A stretch of 64,000 bases of DNA from Paenarthrobacter ilicis (GTDB taxonomy: Bacteria > Actinomycetota > Actinomycetes > Actinomycetales > Micrococcaceae). The notes under the pieces were generated by a model, which did no database searches, was not told where the DNA came from, and saw nothing but the letters and a program-made list of their open reading frames with translations. The stretch lies in the NCBI RefSeq assembly GCF_016907545.1, contig NZ_JAFBCD010000001.1, positions 3,100,001-3,164,000 on the forward strand, written 5' to 3'. The translations under genes and the position numbers were made by a program. The stretch's first letter is position 1. Each line of letters starts with the position of its first letter. Below, piece by piece: positions 17,188 to 26,495 of the stretch.

Positions 17188-17625
17188 ATGACATTGAATA
17201 TCCAGGTTGTAGTGGACTGCCGGAAGCCCCACGAACTCGCCGACTGGTGGGCCCAAACCCTCGAATGGACCGTGGAGGCCCAGGACGAGGCCTTTATCCG
17301 CTCCATGATCGAGCAGGGCCACGCCACGGAAGACCAAACCATCACCCACAACGGCAAATTGGTGTGGGCAGAAGGCTGCGCAATTGTCCCGGCGGAGGAC
17401 ACGGACCCCACCACCGGACGGCGGATCCTGTTCCAAACCGACCCCAACGAAAAGTCCGTCAAAAACCGTGTGCATTGGGATGTCCGGCTCAACGGCAGGG
17501 ACAAGGACCAAGTCCGCGCGGAGCTTGAGGGACGCGGAGCCACACACCTCTGGACAGCCAACCAGGGTCCGCACGAATGGCACACCATGGCCGACCCCGA
17601 GGGCAACGAGTTCTGCATCAGCTAG
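17188..17625 (+). CDS. VOC/glyoxalase-like domain protein
   Basis: This single-domain protein of 145 aa resembles glyoxalase/bleomycin-resistance proteins of the vicinal oxygen chelate superfamily. It begins LNIQVVVDCRKPHELADWWAQTLEW and ends WHTMADPEGNEFCIS, the usual family ends. The metal-binding pattern is only partly recognisable, so the enzymatic role is unknown. It sits directly before menB (21 bases) and may be co-transcribed, but has no known role in menaquinone synthesis. Confidence 0.8.
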   Translation: MTLNIQVVVDCRKPHELADWWAQTLEWTVEAQDEAFIRSMIEQGHATEDQTITHNGKLVWAEGCAIVPAEDTDPTTGRRILFQTDPNEKSVKNRVHWDVRLNGRDKDQVRAELEGRGATHLWTANQGPHEWHTMADPEGNEFCIS

Positions 17626-17646
17626 CGCCATTACTAGACTCGGACT

Positions 17647-18597
17647 GTGAACAACGATCTCCCTGCCAAGGTTTCCGACGTCTTTGACCCCTCACGCTGG
17701 CGCACTGTGTCCGGCTTCGACGACTTCAAGGACATGACCTACCACCGGCAGGTTGAGCGTTCAACCGACGGCACCGTCAAGGACCTGCCCACGGTCCGCA
17801 TCGCCTTCAACCGTCCCGAGGTCCGCAACGCCTTCCGCCCGGGAACCGTGGACGAGCTCTACCGCGCCATGGACCACGCCCGCATGACCCCGGACGTCGC
17901 TACGGTCCTGCTCACCGGCAACGGCCCGTCCCCCAAAGACGGCGGGCACTCCTTCTGCTCCGGCGGCGATCAACGGATCCGCGGACGGGACGGCTACCGC
18001 TATGCAGAGGGGGAAACCCAGGAGAGCATCGATCCCGCCCGGGCCGGCCGCCTTCACATTCTTGAAGTCCAGCGGCTCATGCGCACCATGCCCAAGGTTG
18101 TCATCGCCGTCGTCAATGGTTGGGCAGCCGGCGGCGGCCACTCATTGCACGTGGTCAGCGACCTCACCATCGCCTCCCGCGAGCACGGCAAGTTCAAGCA
18201 GACCGACGCCACCGTGGGAAGTTTCGACGCCGGATATGGCTCAGCGCTGCTGGCCCGCCAGATCGGCCAGAAAGCCGCGCGGGAAATCTTCTTCCTGGCC
18301 CGCGAATACTCCGCCGATGACATGGTCCGGATGGGCGCGGTCAACGAGGCCGTGGATCACGAACGCCTTGAGGAAGTCGCATTGGAGTATGCCGCGGACA
18401 TTGCCCGCCAATCACCGCAGGCCATCCGCATGCTCAAGTTTGCCTTCAATCTGGCTGACGATGGCCTCGCGGGGCAGCAGGTCTTTGCCGGTGAAGCCAC
18501 CCGCCTGGCCTACATGACGGACGAGGCAGTGGAGGGCAAGGAAGCATTCCTGCAAAAGCGCGATCCCGACTGGTCCAACTTCCCTTACTACTTCTAG
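17647..18597 (+). CDS. menB: 1,4-dihydroxy-2-naphthoyl-CoA synthase MenB
   Basis: This crotonase-superfamily enzyme closes the second ring of the menaquinone precursor from o-succinylbenzoyl-CoA. It is 316 aa from a GTG start, the long actinobacterial form. Diagnostic segments are RPEVRNAFRPGTVDELYRA, HSFCSGGDQRIRGRDGY, VNGWAAGGGHSLHVVSDLTIAS and TDATVGSFDAGYGSALLARQIG. The C-terminus WSNFPYYF is typical of MenB. menE follows after 8 bases and menA after that, on the same strand. Confidence 0.95.
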   Translation: MNNDLPAKVSDVFDPSRWRTVSGFDDFKDMTYHRQVERSTDGTVKDLPTVRIAFNRPEVRNAFRPGTVDELYRAMDHARMTPDVATVLLTGNGPSPKDGGHSFCSGGDQRIRGRDGYRYAEGETQESIDPARAGRLHILEVQRLMRTMPKVVIAVVNGWAAGGGHSLHVVSDLTIASREHGKFKQTDATVGSFDAGYGSALLARQIGQKAAREIFFLAREYSADDMVRMGAVNEAVDHERLEEVALEYAADIARQSPQAIRMLKFAFNLADDGLAGQQVFAGEATRLAYMTDEAVEGKEAFLQKRDPDWSNFPYYF

Positions 18598-18605
18598 GAC
18601 ACCCG

Positions 18606-19736
18606 GTGGACATCGATCCCATACTGAAAGCCCTGATGGCTGCCCTCCACGGTGAGGGCCCCGCCGTCGAAATCGTCGTGGACCAGGACGGCGGACCCAA
18701 AGCCGTGGGTGTGGAAACCGGCGTCGAAGAGGCAGCAGTGGTGGTCCGCACATCCGGGTCCACGGGCACTCCCAAAGCCACCGTGCTGACCATTGACGCA
18801 CTGGCTGCGTCCTCGGTGGCCACGGCCATGGCATTGCGCGGTGAGGGCCAGTGGTTGCTCGCGCTCCCGCTGCAGTATGTGGCGGGTGTGCAGGTCCTGG
18901 TCCGCTCCCTCTACGCCGGGACCCGCCCGTGGGCCATGGACCTTAGCAACGGCTTCACGCCCGAGGCCTTCACGGCAGCGGCCCAGGAGCTCACGGACAA
19001 GATCCGGTTCACCTCACTGGTGCCCACCCAGTTGCAACGCCTCCTGGACTCCCCCGCCCCGGAGACCCTGGCCGTACTGCGCCGCTTCAACGCCATTCTT
19101 CTGGGCGGAGCACCCGCCTCGGGCGAACTGCTCAGTGCCGCCCGGGCGCAGGGACTCACGGTGGTCACCACCTACGGCTCAGCCGAGACCTGCGGCGGGT
19201 GCGTTTACGACGGCGAGCCGTTGGACGGCGTCGAGGTCCGCATTGGCGAGGGCGGGCTGGAAGGCCGGGTACTGCTGGGCGGCGATACGGTGGCCGCGGG
19301 CTACCTGGATGCATCCCAGGATGCGTTCTTCGAAGAAGACCGCGTGCGCTGGTACGTCACCGGAGACCTCGGCGAGCTTTCCGCTGACGGCAAGCTAACA
19401 ATCCTGGGCCGCGCGGACGACGTCATTATCACCGGCGGCGTCAAAGCCTCCGCCGCGTTCATCCAGAGCAAGCTGGAAGAGCTCGACGGCGTCACCGCGG
19501 CTTTTGTGGCCGGCGTTCCGTCCCGCGAGTGGGGACAGGCCGTTGCCGCGTTCGTTGCCATGGAGGATCCGACGCCGGAGGGGATCCAGGGTTTCACTGC
19601 CAAACGCGAAGCTGCACTGGGCGCTTTGGCGCCCAAAACAGTGCTGGTGGACAAGGAACTGATGATGCTTCCCAACGGAAAACCGGACCGCCTGGCCATG
19701 ATTGACCGGCTTTCGGAGCTGCATCGGGGACAATAG
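18606..19736 (+). CDS. menE: o-Succinylbenzoate-CoA ligase MenE
   Basis: This AMP-forming ligase makes o-succinylbenzoyl-CoA, the MenB substrate. It is 376 aa from GTG, shorter than E. coli MenE but usual for actinobacteria, which lack part of the N-terminal domain. The P-loop is VRTSGSTGTPKATVLT (about 44-59), then TTYGSAETCGGCVYDG and WYVTGDLGELSADGKLTILGRADDVIITGGVK. The catalytic lysine is probably in MLPNGKPDR near the C-terminus. Confidence 0.93.
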   Translation: MDIDPILKALMAALHGEGPAVEIVVDQDGGPKAVGVETGVEEAAVVVRTSGSTGTPKATVLTIDALAASSVATAMALRGEGQWLLALPLQYVAGVQVLVRSLYAGTRPWAMDLSNGFTPEAFTAAAQELTDKIRFTSLVPTQLQRLLDSPAPETLAVLRRFNAILLGGAPASGELLSAARAQGLTVVTTYGSAETCGGCVYDGEPLDGVEVRIGEGGLEGRVLLGGDTVAAGYLDASQDAFFEEDRVRWYVTGDLGELSADGKLTILGRADDVIITGGVKASAAFIQSKLEELDGVTAAFVAGVPSREWGQAVAAFVAMEDPTPEGIQGFTAKREAALGALAPKTVLVDKELMMLPNGKPDRLAMIDRLSELHRGQ

Positions 19737-19797
19737 ACAAGTTCTTCCTTCCCGAACCTGACTTACGATCAACCGCGAAATACACGAGGTACTGCAC

Positions 19798-20679
19798 GTG
19801 GCGACAGCTGCACAATGGATTCAAGGGGCCCGGCTCCGCACACTGCCCGCGGCGATCGCGCCTGTCCTGATCGGTTCGGCAGCGGCGTACGAGCTCCAGG
19901 CGTTCAAGCTGCCCAACGCGATCCTGGCCGCCCTGGTGGCCCTGTTGCTCCAGATCGGGGTCAACTACGCCAACGATTACTCGGACGGCATCCGCGGCAC
20001 GGACGAGGACCGGGTGGGACCACTGCGCCTGGTGGGTTCTGGGGCTGCACGGCCTGAGCAGGTCAAGTGGGCGGCGTTCGGCCTCTTCGGGGCTGCCATG
20101 CTGTGCGGCCTGATCCTGGTGATCATCACCCAGTCCTGGTGGCTGATCCTGGTGGGCATCGGCTGCGTACTGGCAGCGTGGGGATACACGGGCGGCAAAA
20201 ACCCTTACGGTTACATGGGCCTGGGCGACGTATTCGTCTTCGTGTTCTTTGGCTTGGTGGCCACGCTGGGCACCACGTACACCCAAGCCGGCCAAGTGAG
20301 CCTGGCCGCGGTGATCGGCGCAATAGGTACCGGGCTGATTGCCTGCGCACTGCTGATGGCCAACAACGTCCGCGACATTCCCACGGATACGGCAGCCGGA
20401 AAACGCACCCTGGCAGTTCGCCTGGGTGACCGGCACGCACGGGAAAGCTATGTACTGATGCTGGCCGTCGCAATTCTGCTGGTGCTCATCCTGGCCCCCA
20501 CCAAGCCTTGGATGCTCATTGTCCTGCTGCTGATCCCGGCCTGCCTGATGCCCGCCTGGCTGATGGTCAACGGCAAGAAGCGCAAGAGCCTCATTCCGGT
20601 CCTCAAGCAGACGGGCCTGATCAACCTTGGATACAGCGTCCTGTTCTCACTGGGACTGATCCTCAGCCACGGATTCTAG
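19798..20679 (+). CDS. menA: 1,4-dihydroxy-2-naphthoate polyprenyltransferase MenA
   Basis: This UbiA-superfamily membrane prenyltransferase attaches the isoprenoid tail to dihydroxynaphthoate. It has 293 aa from GTG and eight to nine spans. The two aspartate-rich motifs are NDYSDGIRGTDEDRVGPLRL (about 60-79) and NNVRDIPTDTAAGKRTLAVRLGD (about 188-210). It follows menE by 61 bases and converges with a DUF4229 gene only 15 bases beyond its stop. Confidence 0.94.
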   Translation: MATAAQWIQGARLRTLPAAIAPVLIGSAAAYELQAFKLPNAILAALVALLLQIGVNYANDYSDGIRGTDEDRVGPLRLVGSGAARPEQVKWAAFGLFGAAMLCGLILVIITQSWWLILVGIGCVLAAWGYTGGKNPYGYMGLGDVFVFVFFGLVATLGTTYTQAGQVSLAAVIGAIGTGLIACALLMANNVRDIPTDTAAGKRTLAVRLGDRHARESYVLMLAVAILLVLILAPTKPWMLIVLLLIPACLMPAWLMVNGKKRKSLIPVLKQTGLINLGYSVLFSLGLILSHGF

Positions 20680-20694
20680 GACGCCGACAGCTTT

Positions 20695-21006
20695 TTAGAC
20701 GGAGCCCGGACGTTTGTCGTTGTTCACGGCAATGTCCGGGTTTTTCTCTACCAGGCTGTCCTCGGCCGCTGCGTCTTCCACCTCACCGGCGGTGCGGATG
20801 GGCTTGGCGCGTCCGGAGAAGCGTTCCCGCATTGAAGCGGTGGCGGCATCGCGCTGCTTCTGGAAGAACAGGTAGCTGATGGCGAACGCGATCAGCCCGG
20901 CGAAGACCACCGCCAGAAACGTGCCAACCCCCAAAAAAACGAAGAGTGCGAACAACGGCGCGAACAGCACCAAACGGATGAGGGAATACTTCAAGAAAGC
21001 CACCAC
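20695..21006 (-). CDS. DUF4229 membrane protein
   Basis: The 103-aa protein has two membrane spans (about residues 9-27 and 30-46, VFLGVGTFLAVVFAGLIAFAISYLF), then FFQKQRDAATASMRERF and an acidic cytoplasmic tail. This arrangement is characteristic of DUF4229. Function is unknown. Similar proteins lie between menA and the cytochrome c assembly genes in mycobacteria, which supports a conserved respiratory neighbourhood. Confidence 0.78.
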   Translation of the reverse strand: MVAFLKYSLIRLVLFAPLFALFVFLGVGTFLAVVFAGLIAFAISYLFFQKQRDAATASMRERFSGRAKPIRTAGEVEDAAAEDSLVEKNPDIAVNNDKRPGSV

Positions 21007-21094
21007 CCAAGTTTAGCCGCCCGGGATGGTTGCACTCTCATCACGGCCGGGCAGGGGCAACCTCTATACGCCTTCCGGCGACTAGACTTGATGC

Positions 21095-21511
21095 ATGCCC
21101 CGCGTTATAGGTGTAGTTGTTGTCCTTGTCATCTTCGTCTATGCCCTGGTGGATGTCATCCGCACCGACGGGCGGCTCACCCGTGGGATCTCCAAACCCG
21201 CCTGGATCATTGTGATGATCATCCTCCCGCTGCTCGGGGCCATCCTGTGGTTCATCTTCGGCCGGCCTTACAACAAGCCCCAGACCGCGCCGGCCCGGCG
21301 TCAACCGGTGGCCCCGGACGATGACCCCGAGTTCCTCCGCAACCTGGAGGCCCGGCGTCGCAACCAGGCCGAAGACGAGCGCCTGAAGAAGCTCAAGGCC
21401 GAACTGGACGCCAAAGCCCGTGACGAAGGCGCGTCCAGTTCGGACGGCCAACCCACAGGCAATGACAAACACAGCGAGCCGGACTCCCATGACACGGACG
21501 AGCTGAAGTAG
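21095..21511 (+). CDS. PLDc_N-domain membrane protein
   Basis: This 138-aa protein has two hydrophobic helices (about 3-22 and 37-56) and the PLDc_N signature RGISKPAWIIVMIILPLLGAILWFIFG. A long charged coiled-coil-like tail follows (NLEARRRNQAEDERLKKLKAEL). It has no phospholipase catalytic HKD motif; the domain occurs alone in many actinobacterial proteins of unknown role. The tail is probably cytoplasmic. Confidence 0.8.
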   Translation: MPRVIGVVVVLVIFVYALVDVIRTDGRLTRGISKPAWIIVMIILPLLGAILWFIFGRPYNKPQTAPARRQPVAPDDDPEFLRNLEARRRNQAEDERLKKLKAELDAKARDEGASSSDGQPTGNDKHSEPDSHDTDELK

Positions 21512-21583
21512 GCCCCCGGCGCCGGCTCAGCCGGGCCCCGGGCGCCGCACGGCTCCGTCCGGGACCAAGTCCCCTCGGGGGGA

Positions 21584-22651
21584 TTAAAGTCCCGAGTAGG
21601 AGTGAAGCCCCTGGAACACCGTGTTGACCAACGTGAAGTTGATGATCACGCAGGCGTAGCCAACAATCGACAACCAGGCTGCGCGGGTTCCGGTCCAACC
21701 GCGGGTGGCGCGGGCGTGCAAGTAGCCTGCGTAAACAACCCAGATCACGAACGTCCAGACTTCCTTGGGATCCCAGCCCCAGAAGCGGCCCCAGGCCTTT
21801 TCGGCCCAGATGGCACCGAACATCAGCGTGAAGGTCCAGCCGATGAAGGCAATCGCATTGATGCGGTAGGACAGGTTTTCAAGGCTCAACGCGTTGGGAA
21901 CCACCCGCAGGAACGCCAGGTTGTCCTTGCGGCCAAGGCCCAGGTTCTTCTGCCGGTAGGACTGCAGCAACTGCAGGACCGACATGGCAAAGGTCAATGT
22001 GAACAGCGCCGCGGAGAGCACTGCGATGGAAACGTGGATGATCAGCCAGTAGCTCTGGAGCGCAGGAACCAGGTGGCCAACGGGGGTCCAGAAGGACACT
22101 GATGCGGCCACCAGCATGATGATGACCAGGCCCAGCACAAAGGTGCCCAGGAAGCGCAGGTCGCGACGGATCAGCGTCACCAGGAAGACGGCCACAGCAA
22201 CAAAAGCACCCGTGGTGAGGAACTCGTACATGTTGCCCCACGGCACGCGGCCCGCACCCAGGGCGCGGGTGATCACGCCTGCAGCGTGGATCAGGACACC
22301 CAGCACGGTCAGTGCAACGGCGATCCGGGCCGGGACGCGGCGTTCGGCAGCGTACTTCATGTCGCCCGCAGCGGTTCCGCCCTCAACGGTGAGGCTCGAC
22401 GTCGGCCGCTCGGCACGGCCTGCCGGCCCACCGGCGTCGGCGCCGTTCAGGCCAGCGCTGACGCGCCCGGCAGCAACCGTTACCCGCTCCCCCGCAGTGG
22501 TGGCGGCGGCCTTGAGGTCCACGGTCTGGAACGTCTTGCTGCTCTTCGCCAGGTCCCAGGCAAAGGCAATGAACGCAACGGTGTACGTGCCGGCGGCCAG
22601 GAGCATGAACAGCTCGCTGTACTGGCCCAGGGTTTCGTTGATGACTGGCAT
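21584..22651 (-). CDS. ccsB: Cytochrome c assembly protein CcsB (CcsA/ResC family)
   Basis: This System II haem handling protein of 355 aa starts at ATG 22651 behind AAGGA, overlapping the resB stop by one base. It contains the tryptophan-rich haem-binding motif WGRFWGWDPKEVW near residue 286, conserved flanking histidines, and eight or more membrane spans. With ResB it exports haem and ligates it to apocytochrome c outside the membrane. It is the last gene of the histidine phosphatase - resA - ccdA - resB - ccsB operon. Confidence 0.93.
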   Translation of the reverse strand: MPVINETLGQYSELFMLLAAGTYTVAFIAFAWDLAKSSKTFQTVDLKAAATTAGERVTVAAGRVSAGLNGADAGGPAGRAERPTSSLTVEGGTAAGDMKYAAERRVPARIAVALTVLGVLIHAAGVITRALGAGRVPWGNMYEFLTTGAFVAVAVFLVTLIRRDLRFLGTFVLGLVIIMLVAASVSFWTPVGHLVPALQSYWLIIHVSIAVLSAALFTLTFAMSVLQLLQSYRQKNLGLGRKDNLAFLRVVPNALSLENLSYRINAIAFIGWTFTLMFGAIWAEKAWGRFWGWDPKEVWTFVIWVVYAGYLHARATRGWTGTRAAWLSIVGYACVIINFTLVNTVFQGLHSYSGL

Positions 22652-24360
22652 TACTGGTCCTTCGAGGTTGAGGAAGAGACTGCTGTTGTGGGGGGTGCCG
22701 GTGGCGTGTCCGGGATGTTCCATTCCCGGGCGAAGAGTTCACGGAGGGCCGCGGCCTCGCCGGCCAGCCGGTGATCCTCACCGCGTGCTAGCAAGCCGTA
22801 CTCCACCATTGTCCGGCCATCTTCGTGGGTTCCTGTGCGGACCCACACACGGCGGCGGTTGACGTACAGGGAAATCATCAAACCGGCCACGGCCAGGAGG
22901 CCGAAAATCAGGGCATACAGCTGGCCGGGGTTGTGGTGGATGTCCACACCGATGTACTTTTTCACGCCGTCGAAGGTGATGCTGCCCTTGCCGTCGGGAA
23001 GGTTGGCTGTGGCACCGGGGGTGAGGGTAAGGCCACCGGCCGCCATGGTGCGGCTGTTCAGGGGCTTGAGGTCTTTGACGTCCAGCTCAAACACGTTCTG
23101 GGGTACACCTTTGTCCAGGCCCAGGTCCCCGTAGAACGAGTTCAGGCTCAGCTGCGGGTTGATGAGTTCCGGTGCGCCGCTGTAGGAGATCTTTTCCTCG
23201 GTCACCATGGCCGTGGGAAGGAAGAAGCCAACAAATCCGAGTTGCTCCGGCTTGGCGTCCGGGACCTTGATAACCACGGAAGAGTAGTAGTTGTCACCCT
23301 GGACTTTGGCGATCACCGGGCCCTGGAAGGCAACGTTTCCGTCGCCGTCGCGGACGGTGACCATGGGCGCATAGCCGTTACCCGTGAGGTAGAGGCTGGT
23401 GCCGCCCAAGGACACGGGATCGTTGACCTTCAGGGTTTCCTTTTTGGCCGGGGCGTCCGGGGTCTCCTTGGTGGTGACTTCTGCGGTGTAGTCGATCGGC
23501 TGGCCTGCCTTGCCGGGTGACTCACGGTCGAACTTGGCCTCGAACTTGTCCAGCTGCATGGAGTACGGCTGCAGGTTGCTGCTGATGAAGTTGGTGCCCG
23601 GGGTGAATTGGTCGTAGCCCACCAGGGTGTTCACGAACGTGTCGCCTTCCACCAGGATCCGCTGGCCGCTGTAGCCGAACAGGCCGCCGATGGCCACGGA
23701 CACCAGCACGCCGATCAGGGAGGTGTGGAACACCAGGTTGCCCACTTCCTTCAGGAAGCCGCGCTCGGCACCCAGGGACGGAAGGCCGCCGTCGGCGTCC
23801 CTGACCTCAACGCGGTAGCCGCGCTTCCTCAGCAGCCCGGCGGCATCATTGATGGCTTTCGACGCCGGGATCCCGGCGTCGGCGGGCACCGCCAGGGTGC
23901 CGTACTCCGGCAGGCGCGAAAGGCGCTTGGGGGTGCGCGGTGGTTGGGACTTCATCGCCTTGTAGTGGGCGATGGCGCGCGGGGTGACACAGCCGATCAG
24001 GGAGATGAACAGAAGGATGTAAATGGCAGAGAACCAGGCCGAAGAGTAGACGTCGAACATCTGCAGCGCGTCCAGGAACTGGCCGTAGGACGCGTTGTCC
24101 TTGATGTACTGCGTCACCACGGCCGGGTTGGCGGCACGCTGAGGAAAGAGGGACCCGGGAACCGCGCCCACGGCAAGCATCAACAGCAGGAACAGCGCCG
24201 TACGCATGCTGGTGAGCTGTGTCCATGCCCAGCGGAGCATACCTCTGGCGCCGAGCGCCGGCAGCGCTGCCTCGGCCTTGGCTTGCTCCAGTTTGCCTTC
24301 TGCCGGGGTGGTGTCGCCGGCAGATGGTGACTTCTTCTTGGCTTTCACGGACTCACTCAT
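22651..24360 (-). CDS. resB: Cytochrome c assembly protein ResB
   Basis: This partner of CcsB in the System II cytochrome c synthase is 569 aa from ATG 24360 (MSESVKAKKK). The start shares a base with the ccdA stop; the frame is open 105 codons further but overlaps ccdA. Three N-terminal spans (for example TALFLLLMLAVGAVPGSLFPQR) precede a large extracytoplasmic domain and a C-terminal span (LYALIFGLLAVAGLMISLYV). RRVWVR near the end is typical of ResB. Confidence 0.92.
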   Translation of the reverse strand: MSESVKAKKKSPSAGDTTPAEGKLEQAKAEAALPALGARGMLRWAWTQLTSMRTALFLLLMLAVGAVPGSLFPQRAANPAVVTQYIKDNASYGQFLDALQMFDVYSSAWFSAIYILLFISLIGCVTPRAIAHYKAMKSQPPRTPKRLSRLPEYGTLAVPADAGIPASKAINDAAGLLRKRGYRVEVRDADGGLPSLGAERGFLKEVGNLVFHTSLIGVLVSVAIGGLFGYSGQRILVEGDTFVNTLVGYDQFTPGTNFISSNLQPYSMQLDKFEAKFDRESPGKAGQPIDYTAEVTTKETPDAPAKKETLKVNDPVSLGGTSLYLTGNGYAPMVTVRDGDGNVAFQGPVIAKVQGDNYYSSVVIKVPDAKPEQLGFVGFFLPTAMVTEEKISYSGAPELINPQLSLNSFYGDLGLDKGVPQNVFELDVKDLKPLNSRTMAAGGLTLTPGATANLPDGKGSITFDGVKKYIGVDIHHNPGQLYALIFGLLAVAGLMISLYVNRRRVWVRTGTHEDGRTMVEYGLLARGEDHRLAGEAAALRELFAREWNIPDTPPAPPTTAVSSSTSKDQ

Positions 24361-25115
24361 CAGATCGGCAACTTCACATCGTTTTGGAACCAGTACTGCA
24401 GCTCGGTCACCCAGGTGCCCCACACTCCGGTGGCCATGAGGATACCGAGCAAAATCAGGATGCCTCCGCCGATCCGCTGGATGGCCAGCCGATGCGTGCG
24501 GAAGAAGGACATGACTCCCATGCCACGGCGTACTGCCAGGGCGATCAGGAGGAATGGGATGCCCAGGCCCAGGCTGTATACGAACGCCAGAAGAGCTCCC
24601 TTGGCGGCCGACGATCCCCCGGAAAGGCTCAGCAACTGTACCGCGGAGTACGTGGGCCCAATGCATGGCGCCCACCCCAGACCGAAGGTGAGGCCCAGAA
24701 GGGGTGCGCCCCAGAGTCCGGCGGGAGGCTTGGCATGGATCTTCGCGTCCCGCTGGAGCCAGCCGAAACCACCCATGAACACCACTCCCATGATGATCAC
24801 CAGGATGCCCAGGAGCTGCGTGATCCAGGCATTTTGCGGCCCGGTCAGCAGGGTGCCCAGCTGGCCGAACGCGCCGCCCAGGAGGACGAAAATCACCGAG
24901 AAGCCCAGGACGAACAGGCCGATGCCCGCCAGCATGCGGCCGCGCCGCTGCTTTTGGAGGTCGACGCCGGTCAGTCCAGTGACGTAGCCCAGGTACCCGG
25001 GAACCAACGGCAGCACGCAGGGGGAAAGGAAGGAGACCAGCCCGGCCAGCAATGCCACCGGCACGGCCAGCAGCAGGGATCCGTTGAGGATCGTCTCGGC
25101 GAAAGGACTGTTCAC
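24360..25115 (-). CDS. ccdA: Thiol-disulfide transporter CcdA
   Basis: This 251-aa protein with six membrane spans carries reducing equivalents from cytoplasmic thioredoxin to ResA. The cysteine motif LVSFLSPCVLPLVPGYLGYV is near residue 32, and a second GLGWAPCIGPTYSAV lies near 155; these hold the redox-active pair. It starts 4 bases after the resA stop and is co-transcribed with resA and resB. Confidence 0.94.
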   Translation of the reverse strand: MNSPFAETILNGSLLLAVPVALLAGLVSFLSPCVLPLVPGYLGYVTGLTGVDLQKQRRGRMLAGIGLFVLGFSVIFVLLGGAFGQLGTLLTGPQNAWITQLLGILVIIMGVVFMGGFGWLQRDAKIHAKPPAGLWGAPLLGLTFGLGWAPCIGPTYSAVQLLSLSGGSSAAKGALLAFVYSLGLGIPFLLIALAVRRGMGVMSFFRTHRLAIQRIGGGILILLGILMATGVWGTWVTELQYWFQNDVKLPI

Positions 25116-25119
25116 GGGA

Positions 25120-25728
25120 CTACTCGGCCACAGCTGAGGTGATGAGGGCCTTCAAGGTGCTCTTTTCGATCTCGCCCAGAACACGGGACGCCACTTTTCC
25201 GTCCTTGTCCAACACCAAGGTGGTGGGAACGGCGCCGGGGGGAACAATGCCGGACACGGACAACAGCACCGCACCGTCCTTGTCATTGAAGCTGGGGTAG
25301 GTGATGTTGAACGTCTTGTCGAAAGCCTCTGCCGTGGGCTGCTCATCGCGAAGGTTCACGCCGAAGAACTGGACGCCCTGGTCCTTGTACTCCTGGTGCA
25401 GGGCTTCAAGCTGGGGTGCTTCAATGCGGCAGGGAGCACAGGCAGCGAACCAGAAGTTCAGCACCGTGACCTTGCCCAGCAGGTCCTCGGGCTTCACCTG
25501 GGTTCCGGTGAACAGGGTTCCCTTGAGTTCCACGGGAGCCGAGCGGTCAGCCTTGGCGAACTCCGTGACGGAGCCATCGCCGGCCACGTAGTTCTTGTTG
25601 TCCCCTGCCCTGGCCTGCTTGGCAAGCGCATCTTCCTGGGCACAGGCGGACAAGCCCATGGTGAGTCCTGCCAGGAGGACGCCGCCGGCAGTCAGCACGC
25701 CGCGGCGTGAAGGATTGATGTTGTCCAT
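25120..25728 (-). CDS. resA: ResA/TlpA-type thiol-disulfide oxidoreductase lipoprotein
   Basis: This extracytoplasmic thioredoxin-fold protein of 202 aa keeps apocytochrome c cysteines reduced for haem attachment. It has a twin-arginine-like N-terminus (SRRGVLTAGG), lipobox LSAC with Cys29, and a redox motif CAPC at 97-100 in FWFAACAPCRIEAP. The cis-proline region is PPGAVPTTLVLD. It lies between a histidine phosphatase (3-base gap) and ccdA (4-base gap). Confidence 0.92.
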   Translation of the reverse strand: MDNINPSRRGVLTAGGVLLAGLTMGLSACAQEDALAKQARAGDNKNYVAGDGSVTEFAKADRSAPVELKGTLFTGTQVKPEDLLGKVTVLNFWFAACAPCRIEAPQLEALHQEYKDQGVQFFGVNLRDEQPTAEAFDKTFNITYPSFNDKDGAVLLSVSGIVPPGAVPTTLVLDKDGKVASRVLGEIEKSTLKALITSAVAE

Positions 25729-25731
25729 GTC

Positions 25732-26397
25732 CTATGCCCCCGGGGTGCTGGCAGCGCCGGGAAGAAGCACGGCAGCGGGCTCGCTGTACTCAACGCGCAC
25801 AACCTTGCCGTCGCCGTCGAGCGTCAGGGAGGTGAGGGAGGTCAGTGTGCACTCGCGCTTGCGGGGATCGTGGGCAAGGCGTCGCCCCTCCGCTGTCAGG
25901 CGGGTGGACCAGATGGGCAGCTGGTGGCTCACCAGGATGGCCTCGGCGCCATCGCCACCCAACTCCAGGGCCGTAAGCCGCGCATCTTCAACGGCGGCCA
26001 GGACGCGGGCGGCCTGTGCTTTGTACGGTTCACCCCAGGACGGGCGCATGGGGTTGCGGAAGTAGAACCAGTGCTTGGGCTTCAGGAACTCACTCCTGGT
26101 GGGGTGGAGCCCCTGGAAGTGGTTCTCGGCCTCGATGATCCGGGGCTCCGTGTGGATTTCCAGGTTCAGGGCCTCGGCGGTGGGCATGGCTGTTTCCTGC
26201 GCGCGCGTCAGGGGCGATGCCACAAGGTGCACGATCTTGGCGCCATCATTGGCGCGGGCCGTGAAGTGGCCGGCCAACATGCGCGCCATCTCCCTGCCCC
26301 GTTCGGAGAGGTGGAATTCAGGCAGCCGTCCGTAGAGGACGCCGTCAGGATTATGGACCTCGCCATGGCGAAGCAGATGGACAGTTGCTTGGGGCAT
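25732..26397 (-). CDS. Histidine phosphatase (phosphoglycerate mutase-like)
   Basis: This 221-aa member of the histidine phosphatase superfamily has the catalytic LLRHGEV at about residues 8-14 and further catalytic residues in VASPLTRAQETA and LVSHQLPI. It is the first gene of the cytochrome c assembly operon, as in mycobacteria, where a homologue precedes the thioredoxin-like gene. Its substrate and its link to cytochrome assembly are unknown. Confidence 0.86.
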   Translation of the reverse strand: MPQATVHLLRHGEVHNPDGVLYGRLPEFHLSERGREMARMLAGHFTARANDGAKIVHLVASPLTRAQETAMPTAEALNLEIHTEPRIIEAENHFQGLHPTRSEFLKPKHWFYFRNPMRPSWGEPYKAQAARVLAAVEDARLTALELGGDGAEAILVSHQLPIWSTRLTAEGRRLAHDPRKRECTLTSLTSLTLDGDGKVVRVEYSEPAAVLLPGAASTPGA

Positions 26398-26495
26398 GTT
26401 TACCAGTTTCTCAAAGAAGCGGAGCGATCCGAAATCTTCTACCGACAGTAGAACTCAAAATTTTTCCGAAATGTTCCCTGCAGTTGGAATAAAAG

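Noticed and set aside
24361..24675. 105-codon N-terminal extension of ResB
   Set aside because: It lies inside ccdA; the start at 24360 shares a base with the ccdA stop and gives a normal ResB length.
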